This document shows positions 35,002 through 44,438 of a stretch of DNA of 64,000 bases, piece by piece (position 1 is the stretch's first letter; the number at the start of each line of letters is the position of its first letter). The DNA lies in contig RDOG01000014.1 in NCBI GenBank assembly GCA_011365055.1, forward strand, positions 40,209-104,208. Direction: 5' to 3'. The notes under the pieces were generated by a model. That model was given only the letters and a program-made list of their open reading frames with translations. It searched no databases and was not told the DNA's origin. Made by a program: the position numbers and the translations under genes. Origin of the DNA: Promethearchaeota archaeon. Lineage in GTDB: Archaea > Asgardarchaeota > Lokiarchaeia > Helarchaeales > RDOG01.

Positions 35002-35388
35002 CTATTCCAATCCTGGCACCGATATAAAATACCATATCCGGTAATAAATCAAGATAACTAACCACAAAAGCCATATCAAAATTAAAATTAAGAATGCAAA
35101 TAAATACCAAATGACAGGCAATTTCCATTTTAAAAATCCACTTAGTAATTTTTTAATTTCAGTCCAACCTCCAATCATTCCTGATACAATTATGGTGGAA
35201 ATCGTTGGGCTCCATTCAGATAAGATTCAAAATAAATTAAATGGGATTTTAAAAAAGAATAATAAAAATACAGCAATAGAAATCATTGTATAAGAGAAGA
35301 TAAAAAAAATAATTAGCGAATATATATTAACAAATTTTGAGGGCGTATCGCGTTCTTTACCATTATTTAAAATATTTGCATCATTCAT
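35002..35388 (-). pseudogene. Truncated CPBP-type (CAAX-protease family) membrane protein gene
   Basis: From ATG 35388 one frame reads 53 residues with a membrane helix, meets a TGA at 35227-35229, and goes on in the same frame for 74 residues to TAG 35002-35004. The second piece has the N-terminal signature of CPBP intramembrane proteases (SEWSPTISTIIVSGMIGGW, then KKLLSGFLKWKLPVIWYLF). The catalytic EExxxR and His motifs of the family are absent, because the gene ends too early. Downstream to 34844 another frame is open (ARIGIGIYLIIVIIY) and may be shifted remains. It lies upstream of the ICMT-like gene on the same strand, so a lipid- or CAAX-processing pair may once have existed here. Confidence 0.6.
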
Positions 35389-35549
35389 TATCTTCTATTA
35401 AAATTATCATCCTATCAAAAATTCTTCAAGAGTATTATTTCTAAAATAACAATAAATTTTAATCAATGTCCTTTGAAAAGAAATTTAACTTGATTCAATA
35501 TATATAATTAATAATATTTTAAATCTCGTAATTAATGAGTTGATTTAAT

Positions 35550-36434
35550 ATGAGTGATGAATTTTCACAAGAAGATTTTATAGACGAAGAAGACATGGCA
35601 GAAGAACAAGCACAAGTTGTGGAGGAAATAGAAGTTAATTTTTGGAAAACAAAAGCACATGGTCAAACTGTTGGCATAAAGCAAGCTGCACAATGGCAAG
35701 CTGCATCAAGACAATTTTCTAAAACCATGGAAATTCGAGGTATCGTTAAATATAAGAAAGAAAAGGAAAACGCTCAAGTAATTGGATTGAACCAAGGGTT
35801 TTGGGATACTGAAGATCCCGAAAGTCCATTAAATAAAAAGTTTGGCGAAAATGCTGATTTGAATAAGCGATTAGTTATAAAAACTTTCACCGATCTGAAA
35901 GATGGGAAAGGTGGAAAATGGACTGGCTCTCTTGAATTAAGTTTAACAGAATCTTTATTACTTACTATTGGTGAAAGAGATGTAATGCCTGTTTTTATTT
36001 TAATTATACCACGATATAAGTTTAATTATAAATTAATCCGTGCCCATACTAGAAAGGGAGCGCGTTACATGTTTCCATTAATTTCAGATGATGGTAATAA
36101 TATCAGGTTTTTTGAAATTGAAAAAAAAGGAGCTAGTTGGGGACTTGATTTTAGGGTAGAGGATGCTAGGACTGAAAAAGAAGTTGCATTAGTGGATGGA
36201 AAAGTAATTGATATCGGTGGCAAATGGGTTGTTAAAATCAAAGACAAAGAATTAGCAGGGAACAGAATATTCAGACAAACATTAATCCTTTTTGCTGCTT
36301 CTTGTAAATTCTTAGAAGATATTGAAAAAAATATCAAAGCATTATATGAGGCTTATAAGAAAAAGGATTACGTCTTTCAACCTATTGGTAATGAAATGTC
36401 ACTGTTTTATAATCCAAGAGTGCGAAGAACCTAA
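35550..36434 (+). CDS. Unrecognised protein, possibly Tubby/LURP-one-like fold
   Basis: This 294-residue cytoplasmic protein has an acidic N-terminal 30 residues. The rest is beta-rich, ending with a strand series (WGLDFRVEDARTEKEVALV, then DIGGKWVVKIKDKELAGN) and a helix (RQTLILFAASCKFLEDIEKN). This order recalls the scramblase/Tubby/LURP-one barrel with its central helix, which binds lipids, but the match is by eye and weak. There is no signal peptide. GTTGAT lies before the ATG. It has no close neighbour on its strand: the beta-helix gene follows after 75 bases. Confidence 0.45.
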   Translation: MSDEFSQEDFIDEEDMAEEQAQVVEEIEVNFWKTKAHGQTVGIKQAAQWQAASRQFSKTMEIRGIVKYKKEKENAQVIGLNQGFWDTEDPESPLNKKFGENADLNKRLVIKTFTDLKDGKGGKWTGSLELSLTESLLLTIGERDVMPVFILIIPRYKFNYKLIRAHTRKGARYMFPLISDDGNNIRFFEIEKKGASWGLDFRVEDARTEKEVALVDGKVIDIGGKWVVKIKDKELAGNRIFRQTLILFAASCKFLEDIEKNIKALYEAYKKKDYVFQPIGNEMSLFYNPRVRRT

Positions 36435-36509
36435 TTATCAAATTTCTTCCCCTATTTTTTTATAGTACTTTTTCTATTGTGTAGTAGTTTTTATTGGGGT
36501 GGATGTTCC

Positions 36510-38399
36510 TTGAAAATAAAATTAAAATTTATAATATTATCAATAATACTATTAACAATCTTCTTATTTCCATTATTTTTACATTCACAAAATCAATTTG
36601 AGTATAAAAATCAGAATGATATTGAATTGTTTATTAAAGCGGATGATCCTATTAACATCACGCATAATAATAATTTTTCAAGTCATGCGAATGGGGGTGG
36701 ATCGGGAACTTCTAACGATCCATGGATAATTCAGAATTTAGTTATCAATGCAAACGGCAAAGGAACTCATGGGATATTTATAAAAGATACGACAGATTAT
36801 TTCAAGATAATAAATTGCACTATTTATAATATGGATGCGTCCAAAGGTGGAATAATACTCGAGAATGTTATTAATGGTATTATTTATAACAATACAATTG
36901 AAAATACTGATAGTGAAGGTGTATGTTTGAATCGATCGAGTAATAATATAATATCTTCTAACTATATCGATGATACTGAAAAATCTATTTACCTTAATCA
37001 ATCATCTCATAATAATATTTCTAATAATCACTGTTATGATGCCTATTTTGGAATCCGTCTTGATTATCAATCCAAAGATAACGCTATAATAAACAATTTC
37101 GTTAATTTCAGTTTTAATTCTTTATTTTTATACGATTATTGTGAATATAATCTTGTTTTTAATAACATTTTTTTAAAAAATTCGTTGTATTGTATTTATA
37201 TTGTTAATTCTGATTTCAATAATTTGACTCAAAACATCATATACGATATGAACGGGATTGAAGTGCATGGTATTACTATTTCTAATTCCAATAACATAAC
37301 GGTTAATGATAATTCAATCTCTGATTGTACAGGAAATGGTATCTATTGTATGACAAGTAACAATGTCTCATTTAACAATAATTGCATCTTCGATAATGAT
37401 AAGAAAGGATTTGTAATATCTGGTAACAATTGTAGGTGTACTAATAATTTGATATATAATAATAACGAATATGGAATTATAATATCAAGTGTAAGTAATA
37501 ATGTAAATTTGACTAGTAACCATATATTCAATAATTCTAAAAATGGATTGTACTTCATCAATTCTGTAAATAACACTATAATGAACAATTCAATTTATGA
37601 TAATTTGGAAAATGGAATCGAATTTCAATTTCAATGTAATACATCTTCGATAAATGATAATAAAATTTATAATAACACAAAAAATGGAATATTACTCGCT
37701 GGTTATAACAACGATGTTCTAAATAATGAGATTTTTAAAAATAAGGAGAATGGAATATTTGTTTCGGGTGACGCAAATCAAATATCATACAATTTTATTT
37801 ATAATAATTCGCTCTTTGGAATTAGGGTAACTGGCGATTTTAATTACTTTTCCTATAATATAATATGGAGAAATTTTGATAATACGGAAATTAAACAGAA
37901 ATCTGATGAGGGGATTGGCAATATATGGCTATATAACATAATTGGGGATCAAAGTGATACCGATGGTGACGGAATTATAGATTTTGATGAGATCATGTAT
38001 TATGGAACAAATCCATATCTTTTAGATACTGATAAGGATGGTTTAAATGATGGTTTAGAATTAATCTATGGGACCAATCCTTTGCTTGCTGACACGGATG
38101 GTGATGGATATTTGGATGGTGTTGAAATTGGCAGAGGAACCAATCCTTTAAATCCATTAGATAATCCTTATACTCGAGAAATTGGAACGATTTTTCTCAT
38201 TTCGATTATTTCAGCCGTTATCATAACATTAGTGGCATTAAACTTCTTTCTTTATAGAAAAGTCAAAAAATTAGAACTGCATAAACCCAAAACGGGATCT
38301 GTTGCAGATACTCCTTCAAAAAAGGAATCGCCCAAGACAATTAAAAAGGATGATGATAGGAAAATAAACAATAAGATGAGTCCTAAAGGAAAAAAATAA
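36510..38399 (+). CDS. Surface right-handed beta-helix protein with TSP3 repeats
   Basis: This 629-residue protein has a signal peptide (KIKLKFIILSIILLTIFLF). A long series of parallel beta-helix (PbH1/NosD-like) repeats, rich in N-N-x-I and N-x-S/T, runs from about 85 to 470. Calcium-binding thrombospondin type-3 repeats follow (DTDGDGIIDFDE, DTDKDGLNDGLE, DTDGDGYLDGVE, each followed by YGTNP or GTNP). Last come a membrane helix near 565-585 and a Lys-rich cytoplasmic tail. It probably lies on the outer surface, binding glycans or a neighbouring cell. The start is TTG 36510 after GGGGTGGA; an in-frame TTG at 36477 would put that site in the gene. TSP3 repeats imply calcium-stiffened stalks. 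Confidence 0.82.
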   Translation: MKIKLKFIILSIILLTIFLFPLFLHSQNQFEYKNQNDIELFIKADDPINITHNNNFSSHANGGGSGTSNDPWIIQNLVINANGKGTHGIFIKDTTDYFKIINCTIYNMDASKGGIILENVINGIIYNNTIENTDSEGVCLNRSSNNIISSNYIDDTEKSIYLNQSSHNNISNNHCYDAYFGIRLDYQSKDNAIINNFVNFSFNSLFLYDYCEYNLVFNNIFLKNSLYCIYIVNSDFNNLTQNIIYDMNGIEVHGITISNSNNITVNDNSISDCTGNGIYCMTSNNVSFNNNCIFDNDKKGFVISGNNCRCTNNLIYNNNEYGIIISSVSNNVNLTSNHIFNNSKNGLYFINSVNNTIMNNSIYDNLENGIEFQFQCNTSSINDNKIYNNTKNGILLAGYNNDVLNNEIFKNKENGIFVSGDANQISYNFIYNNSLFGIRVTGDFNYFSYNIIWRNFDNTEIKQKSDEGIGNIWLYNIIGDQSDTDGDGIIDFDEIMYYGTNPYLLDTDKDGLNDGLELIYGTNPLLADTDGDGYLDGVEIGRGTNPLNPLDNPYTREIGTIFLISIISAVIITLVALNFFLYRKVKKLELHKPKTGSVADTPSKKESPKTIKKDDDRKINNKMSPKGKK

Positions 38400-38572
38400 G
38401 ATTCTCTTTGTGTCTTTTTTTTTATTTAATAAACTAAATCTATCAATTTATTTTATAATGATATCCCTATTAAATTTAAATTCTTAAATAATGTAAAATC
38501 ATTTGAAATAAAGTCAAAAGAATTAAATTCATAAGAAATAAAATTTTTAAGAATAAAAAGGAAGTTAAAAAA

Positions 38573-39703
38573 ATGTCAGACAAGAAAGCAGATTTAGCAG
38601 GTCCAGGTATTGGTAATTATGCTGATGTAGAGAAAATTCTACCATCTGATTATAATTCTTTATTGAATCCAAAGGAAACACAAATTGCAATCACTACAGT
38701 GAAAAATTATATTGAAGAGAACTTGTGCAAAGAACTCAATCTAATAAGAGTTGAATGTCCTTTAATAGTCGATGCTGAAAGTGGTATCAATGATTTTCTT
38801 GATAGAGATGGCTCTAGAACTCCCATCGGGTTTCATATATCTAATGACTATAATAAAAATCCCGTAGATGCCCAAGTTGTTCAAGCAGCAACAAAATGGA
38901 AGCGAATGGCATTAAAACAGTTTGGAATGAAAGTGGGTGAAGGTCTTTATACCGATATGCGTGCAGTACGTAAGGATTATTTTTTAGATCACGATCATTC
39001 ATGTTATGTTTCTCAATGGGACTGGGAATTAGCAATAACTGCAGAACAAAGAAACATAGATTTTCTAAAAAATGTGGTATCTAAGCTTTGGAAGGTTATT
39101 AAAGGTGCTGAGATTCATGTACAAAAAATGTTTCCTCAATTAAAGACTGATAAATATCCTGATCTACCTGAAAAACTTACATTTATGCATGCTGAAGAAA
39201 TTCTTGATAAATACCCTGATTTGCCCCGAAAACAACGCGAAACAGCAATATTACAAGATCATCCAGCAATTTTCATAATCGGAATTGGGTATCCTCTTGA
39301 TGATGGTTATCCTCACGAAATGAGAGCTGCAGATTATGATGATTGGATTACTGAAACGATTACTAAAAACGGAAAAAAATATTATGGTATTAATGGAGAT
39401 ATCCTTGTATGGAATCCCGTGACAAAACGACGACACGAACTTTCCTCCATGGGTATTCGGGTCAATGCAGAAACTCTGAAATTGCAGTTAGAGATGTCTG
39501 GACAACTAGATTTTCTTAAATATCCCTATCATCAAGGGATTATTAATAACCAGATACCTCTCAGCATTGGGGGAGGCATAGGACAATCACGAACCTTCAT
39601 GATAATTCTTAAAAAAGCACATCTTGGTGAAGTCGAAGTTAGTGTATGGCCAAAAATATTCAAGGATATGTGTAAGAAGAAAAATATACATGTAATTGAT
39701 TAA
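38573..39703 (+). CDS. asnA: Aspartate-ammonia ligase (asparagine synthetase A)
   Basis: This 376-residue protein has the AsnA pattern, a class II aminoacyl-tRNA-synthetase-like fold: RVECPLIVDAESGINDFL near 58, YTDMRAVRKDYFLDHDHS with YVSQWDWE near 140, and the ATP-site ending PLSIGGGIGQSRTFM near 340. It makes asparagine from aspartate, ammonia and ATP, releasing AMP. AsnA is about 330 residues in bacteria; the extra length lies in a loop near 200-240. AAAAGGAAG precedes the ATG. It stands 135 bases before gatC, so free asparagine synthesis and tRNA-dependent amidation are encoded side by side. Confidence 0.88.
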   Translation: MSDKKADLAGPGIGNYADVEKILPSDYNSLLNPKETQIAITTVKNYIEENLCKELNLIRVECPLIVDAESGINDFLDRDGSRTPIGFHISNDYNKNPVDAQVVQAATKWKRMALKQFGMKVGEGLYTDMRAVRKDYFLDHDHSCYVSQWDWELAITAEQRNIDFLKNVVSKLWKVIKGAEIHVQKMFPQLKTDKYPDLPEKLTFMHAEEILDKYPDLPRKQRETAILQDHPAIFIIGIGYPLDDGYPHEMRAADYDDWITETITKNGKKYYGINGDILVWNPVTKRRHELSSMGIRVNAETLKLQLEMSGQLDFLKYPYHQGIINNQIPLSIGGGIGQSRTFMIILKKAHLGEVEVSVWPKIFKDMCKKKNIHVID

Positions 39704-39838
39704 ATTTATGCCATTTAACTATCTATTTATTTTTTTAATATTAATTGTCAGTCAAAAACTAGTTTAATATCAATCGTGATACTGTAAGTTTTATAATATC
39801 ACTTGATAAATTTTACTAGATCGGAAATTGAAAAGGTG

Positions 39839-40138
39839 ATGATTATCAATAAAATCATAACAAAAGAAGAAGTTGAACATATAGCGAATTTATGCCGCAT
39901 TGATCTGAAAGATGAGGAAAAATTACTTTTTTTAGATCAATTTAACCAAATACTAGAATTTTTTCATAAATTAGATGAAGTTGATACTTCCAATATTAAA
40001 CCCACGTTTCACATTATTGATATAAAAAATGTATTTCGTTCTGATAATATAAAAGAATGCCTATCTTCAAAACTTATATTTGATAATGTCCCAAAAAAGG
40101 AGAAAAATTTTATAGTTGCTCCTAAAATGAATGAGTAA
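39839..40138 (+). CDS. gatC: Aspartyl/glutamyl-tRNA amidotransferase subunit C
   Basis: This 99-residue protein matches GatC: ITKEEVEHIANLCRIDLKDEE at 7-27 and a conserved QFNQILEFFHKLDEVDT segment. The last part reads VPKKEKNFIVAPKMNE (GatC often ends in P-x-x-x-FxVPKVIE). GatC wraps around GatA and GatB and stabilises them. The chosen start is ATG 39839, which aligns with family N-termini; it is close to AAAGGTG, and TTG 39803 would add 12 residues. It is first in gatCAB, in frame overlap or close spacing with gatA. Confidence 0.88.
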   Translation: MIINKIITKEEVEHIANLCRIDLKDEEKLLFLDQFNQILEFFHKLDEVDTSNIKPTFHIIDIKNVFRSDNIKECLSSKLIFDNVPKKEKNFIVAPKMNE

Positions 40139-40151
40139 GGATTTATGTAAA

Positions 40152-41606
40152 ATGGATTATTTCAATTTAACAGCTCATGAGTTATTAGATTTAATAAAAA
40201 ATGACGGGTTAGCTATTACTGAAATAATTCAATCAATGTTTGAAAGAATTGAGAAAGTAGAAGATAAAATAAAGGGCTTTATATCTCTTAGAAAGGAAAA
40301 AGCACTGATAGAAGCAGAAAAACTCCAGAAAATTAATAATAAGAAAGGAAAATTGTTTGGTATTCCGATTGCTATAAAAGATAATATGAATGTCTTTGAA
40401 ACTGCAACGACATGTGGATCTAAAATCTTAAAGAATTACATATCACCTTATGATGCAACAGTTATTGATCGTATTAAAAAGGAAAATGGTATTATTATTG
40501 GTAAAACTTCCATGGACGAATTTGCAATGGGCAGTAGCACCGAATCTTGTTATTATGGTGTTACTCATAATCCATGGGACTTAGATCATGTTCCTGGTGG
40601 ATCCTCTGGAGGAAGTGCAGCAGTTATTGCTGCAAATGAATCAATTTTAGCTTTAGGCAGCGATACTGGCGGATCTGTTAGATGTCCTGCGAGTTTTTGT
40701 GGTATTTCTGGAATAAAAACTACTTACGGCTTGATCTCTAGATACGGTCTCGTTAGTTATGCTTGTAGCTTGGAACAAATTGGCCCACTGACGAAGGATA
40801 TCGAGGATTTAGCTTTACTTTTAAATGTCATAGTCGGGTATGACGAAATGGATAGTACGACTATTAATCAAAAACATCCAGATTATCTAACATTCTTGAA
40901 AGAAGATATGAAAGGTTTAAAGTTGGGAATTCCAAAGGAATTTTTTGGAGAGGGGATTGATAAAGAAGTATCTAAAATCATTTGGAATGCGATTGATACT
41001 TATGAAAAACTTGGTGCAACTTATGAGGAATTATCTATTGAACATTTAGAACACGCTCTTCCTTGTTATTATATAATAGCCATGTGTGAATGTAGCTCAA
41101 ATCTTGCCAGATTTGATGGAATGAGATATGGATTAAGGCTTGAGGATGCGGGTGAATTTAATAAAGTATATTCTGATATTAGAGCAGAAGGATTTGGAGC
41201 TGAGGTTAGACGAAGAATAATGTTAGGAACTTTTGCGTTATCCTCTGGTTATTATGATGCTTATTATTTAAAAGCTTTAAAAGTAAGAACTTTGATTAAA
41301 GAAACTTTCCAAAAATTGTTTAAAAAATGTGATTTGTTAGTTACGCCAACCATGCCAACTCCTGCATTTAAAATAGGAGAAAAGATTTCTGACCCACTTT
41401 CCATGTACTTGGCAGATATTTGTACAGTTCCTATAAACATAGCAGGAGTTCCAGCAATTTCAATTCCTGCTGGATTTAGTAAAAAAGGTCTCCCTATTGG
41501 TTTACAATTAATAGGGGATTACTTTATGGAAGGTAAGATCATTCAAGCAGCTTATGGATTCCAGAAAAACACTAATTTTCATTTAAAAAAACCTGAATTA
41601 AATTAA
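40152..41606 (+). CDS. gatA: Aspartyl/glutamyl-tRNA amidotransferase subunit A (amidase)
   Basis: This 484-residue protein is an amidase-signature enzyme. The catalytic Ser-cisSer-Lys triad is present: Lys in GIPIAIKDNMNV near 78, Ser in GGSSGGSAA near 155, and Ser in GSDTGGSVRCPASFCG near 178. It releases ammonia from glutamine, which is channelled to GatB. The start is ATG 40152 (MDYFNLTAHELLDL), which fits bacterial GatA N-termini and follows TAAGGA by 10 bases; ATG 40131 in frame would overlap gatC without a site. Length is normal. Confidence 0.92.
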   Translation: MDYFNLTAHELLDLIKNDGLAITEIIQSMFERIEKVEDKIKGFISLRKEKALIEAEKLQKINNKKGKLFGIPIAIKDNMNVFETATTCGSKILKNYISPYDATVIDRIKKENGIIIGKTSMDEFAMGSSTESCYYGVTHNPWDLDHVPGGSSGGSAAVIAANESILALGSDTGGSVRCPASFCGISGIKTTYGLISRYGLVSYACSLEQIGPLTKDIEDLALLLNVIVGYDEMDSTTINQKHPDYLTFLKEDMKGLKLGIPKEFFGEGIDKEVSKIIWNAIDTYEKLGATYEELSIEHLEHALPCYYIIAMCECSSNLARFDGMRYGLRLEDAGEFNKVYSDIRAEGFGAEVRRRIMLGTFALSSGYYDAYYLKALKVRTLIKETFQKLFKKCDLLVTPTMPTPAFKIGEKISDPLSMYLADICTVPINIAGVPAISIPAGFSKKGLPIGLQLIGDYFMEGKIIQAAYGFQKNTNFHLKKPELN

Positions 41607-41622
41607 AAAGGAATATAATCTA

Positions 41623-43071
41623 ATGCAAGCACCTAAAGTTATTATAGGATTGGAAATTCACGTTCAACTAACAAATGTATTAAAGACTAAACTTTTTTGT
41701 GGGTGCAATGCAGATTATAGAGGTCAAGAACCCAACACTTTTCTTTGTCCTGTCTGTCTTGGTTTACCTGGATCTTTGCCTGTTGTGAATTGGAACGCGA
41801 TTAAATATGGCATCATGGCATCTCTTGCGCTAAATGCTAGAGTATCAAAAGATACGTTATTTTTCAGGAAAAATTATTATTATCCCGATATGCCAAAGAA
41901 TTTTCAAATTAGTCAATATGATAAAGCTGGTGGAATTGCGATATCTTCAGGCGGTTATGTTGATATTGAAATAAAAAATAAAAAGAAACGAATTAAAATC
42001 ACTAGAATTCAGATTGAAGAAGATCCTGGTAGGCTTGTACATCCATCAGGATCAATCCAAACATCAAAGTACACGTTAGTAGATTATAATAGATCTGGAA
42101 TTTGTCTATTAGAAGTAGTTACTGAACCCGATATGGAATCTCCTGAAGAAGCCAGATTATTTCTTCAGAAGTTACGTTCTATAATGGAACATTTAGGTGT
42201 TGATTTAAGTCTTCAAGGTTCGATGAGATGTGATGCTAATATTTCATTGGAAGGGGGAAATCGCGTTGAAGTGAAAAACATTTCATCATTTAAAGAAGCT
42301 CAACGCGCTTTAGTCTTTGAGATATCAAGACAAAAACAAATGTTTAGAATCCAAAAAGAAGTCATTCAAGAAACAAGGCATTGGGATGAAAATAGCAGGA
42401 TTACCATTTCTTTAAGAACCAAAGAAGAGGAACAAGATTATCGATATTTTCCCGAACCTGATCTTCCTCCCATTTTTATCTCTGAAGATATGTTATCTAA
42501 AATAGAAAAACAAATGCCAGAATTGCCTGATGCAAGAAAAAAACGCTTTGTTAAAGATTTCAATTTATCTGAATATGATGCAAGTGTCTTAGTTTCTAGT
42601 AAATATTTAGCAGATTTTTTTGAAGATTGTGCAAAGGATTATAACAATCCTAAAGCAATAGCAAATTGGTTAAATAATGACATTCTTAAAGAATTGAATA
42701 AAGAGAATATTGAAATTTATGAGTCTAAAATCATTCCTTCATATTTGAGTGAAATGTTGGAAATGATTGACTCAGGAGATATCAGTACGAAAATCGCTAA
42801 AAAATTAGTTCCAAAAATGGTTAAAGAGGGAAAAGCTCCATCAGAGATCGCTAAAGAAAAAAATCTGATAACCATTTCTGAAGGGCTTGATGAGATTATT
42901 GATACTTTATTCTTAGAATATCCCGAAGCAGTTCAGGATGCTTTACAAAACGAAAAAGCGATTCGATTTTTTGTAGGGAAAGTCATGAAAAAGACAAAAA
43001 GTCGAGCTAATCCTGAATTAACAAATAAAATTTTAAAAGAAAAGTTAGATAAACAAAAAAAATCTATTTAG
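41623..43071 (+). CDS. gatB: Aspartyl/glutamyl-tRNA amidotransferase subunit B
   Basis: This 482-residue protein matches GatB, which activates Glu-tRNAGln or Asp-tRNAAsn with ATP and amidates it with ammonia from GatA. Visible motifs: IGLEIHVQL at 8-16, CPVCLGLPGSLPVVN near 42, RKNYYYPDMPKNFQISQYD near 86, and EDPGRLVH, plus the C-terminal YqeY-like tail (residues 405-482) that binds tRNA. Two Cys pairs (FCGC, CPVC) make the zinc site. It lies 16 bases after gatA. Its 3' end overlaps the convergent aminotransferase gene by 8 bases. Confidence 0.93.
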   Translation: MQAPKVIIGLEIHVQLTNVLKTKLFCGCNADYRGQEPNTFLCPVCLGLPGSLPVVNWNAIKYGIMASLALNARVSKDTLFFRKNYYYPDMPKNFQISQYDKAGGIAISSGGYVDIEIKNKKKRIKITRIQIEEDPGRLVHPSGSIQTSKYTLVDYNRSGICLLEVVTEPDMESPEEARLFLQKLRSIMEHLGVDLSLQGSMRCDANISLEGGNRVEVKNISSFKEAQRALVFEISRQKQMFRIQKEVIQETRHWDENSRITISLRTKEEEQDYRYFPEPDLPPIFISEDMLSKIEKQMPELPDARKKRFVKDFNLSEYDASVLVSSKYLADFFEDCAKDYNNPKAIANWLNNDILKELNKENIEIYESKIIPSYLSEMLEMIDSGDISTKIAKKLVPKMVKEGKAPSEIAKEKNLITISEGLDEIIDTLFLEYPEAVQDALQNEKAIRFFVGKVMKKTKSRANPELTNKILKEKLDKQKKSI

Positions 43072-44230
43072 GTGCAGGTTTCGCTGGCGGGAGTTTATTG
43101 GTAACGTTTTCATTTGTAAATTCAACTATTTTATCTTTAATTAATTCCAATTCATCTTTTTTTAAGGTTGGATTAACTGGAATTGATAATACTTCTTTAC
43201 AGGCTTGTTCTGCTTGAGGATATTCTCCTCCCTTGTAACCATATTCCTCTTTATATAATGGCATTAAATGAATTGGAGTTGAATAATAAATGCCCGTTCC
43301 AATATTATTAGATTGCATTTTAACAATGAATGGGTCTCTTTTTGCAATGTCTTTAAAAGTGACCGTGTATAAATACCATGCATGTTGAGTACAATAATCT
43401 TTTACTACTGGTGGTTTTATTATTGGGTTATCTTCTAAAACGCTATTAAGAAATTCTGCGTTTTTTGTTCTGGTTTTAATAAATTCTGGCAATTTTTTAA
43501 TCTGAACTGTCCCGATAGCTGAAGAAACTTCGGGCATGCGAAAATTATGACCTAAACGAACTGTTTCATAGTCTTTTGATTCACCGTGATTTCTAACTTC
43601 ACTGATTTTTTGAGCTAAGTCATCATTGTTCGTAGTTATCATACCGCCTTCACCAATTGTTGTCATGTTTTTTGAAGGATAAAAACTAAACGCTCCAACA
43701 TCTCCGATGGACCCTACTTTTATCCCTTTATACTCCGCGCCGTGAGCTTGACAAGCATCTTCAATAACTACTAAATCTTTTTCTGTAGCAAATTCCATTA
43801 ATGGATCCATATCAACTGGATGTCCGTATAAATGAACAGGAATAATTACTTTGGTCTTTTTTGAATAGACTAATTTTATTTTTTCGACATCGATATTGTA
43901 AGTTTCAGGAGTAATATCAGCAAAAATGACTTTAGCACCAACATGTAATCCCATACTCGCTGTTGCAACAAAACTAAAAGGTGTTGTTATAATTTCTGAA
44001 TCTCTAGGTAAATTTAATGCTAATAAAGCAGCATGAATTGCTGCAGATCCAGAATTCACTGCAATGGCATATTTTGTACCCGTATATTCAGCGAAAAGTG
44101 ATTCAAATTTCTTAGTATGTTCTCCAAGACCTGCTTTTTGTGTAAGAAGCCCACTTTCAAGAACTTCCTTTGCAATTTTTACCTCTTCATTATTTAAAAG
44201 CGGTAAATTAGTTGGAATAAATCTACCCAT
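43064..44230 (-). CDS. DegT/DnrJ/EryC1/StrS aminotransferase
   Basis: This 388-residue PLP enzyme belongs to the sugar aminotransferase family. It has SGSAAIHAALLAL near 62, the HLYGHPVDMDPL and EDACQAHGAEYKG blocks, the PLP lysine in FSFYPSKNMTTIGEGG near 187-190, and NFRMPEVSSAIGTVQ. Such enzymes put an amino group on keto-sugar nucleotides for surface glycans. The start is ATG 44230 (MGRFIPTNLPLL), because the preceding frame up to 44332 encodes hydrophobic sequence unlike the family. No other sugar-nucleotide genes are adjacent. It converges with gatB. Confidence 0.85.
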   Translation of the reverse strand: MGRFIPTNLPLLNNEEVKIAKEVLESGLLTQKAGLGEHTKKFESLFAEYTGTKYAIAVNSGSAAIHAALLALNLPRDSEIITTPFSFVATASMGLHVGAKVIFADITPETYNIDVEKIKLVYSKKTKVIIPVHLYGHPVDMDPLMEFATEKDLVVIEDACQAHGAEYKGIKVGSIGDVGAFSFYPSKNMTTIGEGGMITTNNDDLAQKISEVRNHGESKDYETVRLGHNFRMPEVSSAIGTVQIKKLPEFIKTRTKNAEFLNSVLEDNPIIKPPVVKDYCTQHAWYLYTVTFKDIAKRDPFIVKMQSNNIGTGIYYSTPIHLMPLYKEEYGYKGGEYPQAEQACKEVLSIPVNPTLKKDELELIKDKIVEFTNENVTNKLPPAKPAPK

Positions 44231-44438
44231 ATTTTTCGCCAATTTCAAATTTGCGTTAAACAAAAAGAAATCAAAAATAAAAAAGCTTTTGCATCCTTTA
44301 TAAATAAAACAAGTAGAAAATAAAAGCTTCAAATTTTATATAAATACATATTAATACAAATAATGAGATTTTCTCTAATTAATCTAATTAATAAAATAAT
44401 CGACATAAATGTTAATATGATGTAAGGATGGATTTTGT

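Noticed and set aside
34844..35128. 94-residue minus-strand frame beginning MEIACHLVF
   Set aside because: Not a separate gene; its first part runs out of frame through the CPBP remnant, its later part may be shifted remains of that gene.
35111..35293. 60-residue plus-strand frame in the CPBP pseudogene region
   Set aside because: Antisense to the recognisable CPBP remnant and without a ribosome binding site.
36510..38399. Short DNA repeats within the beta-helix gene as a repeat element
   Set aside because: The AATAAT-type repetition follows from Asn-rich beta-helix coils in the protein.
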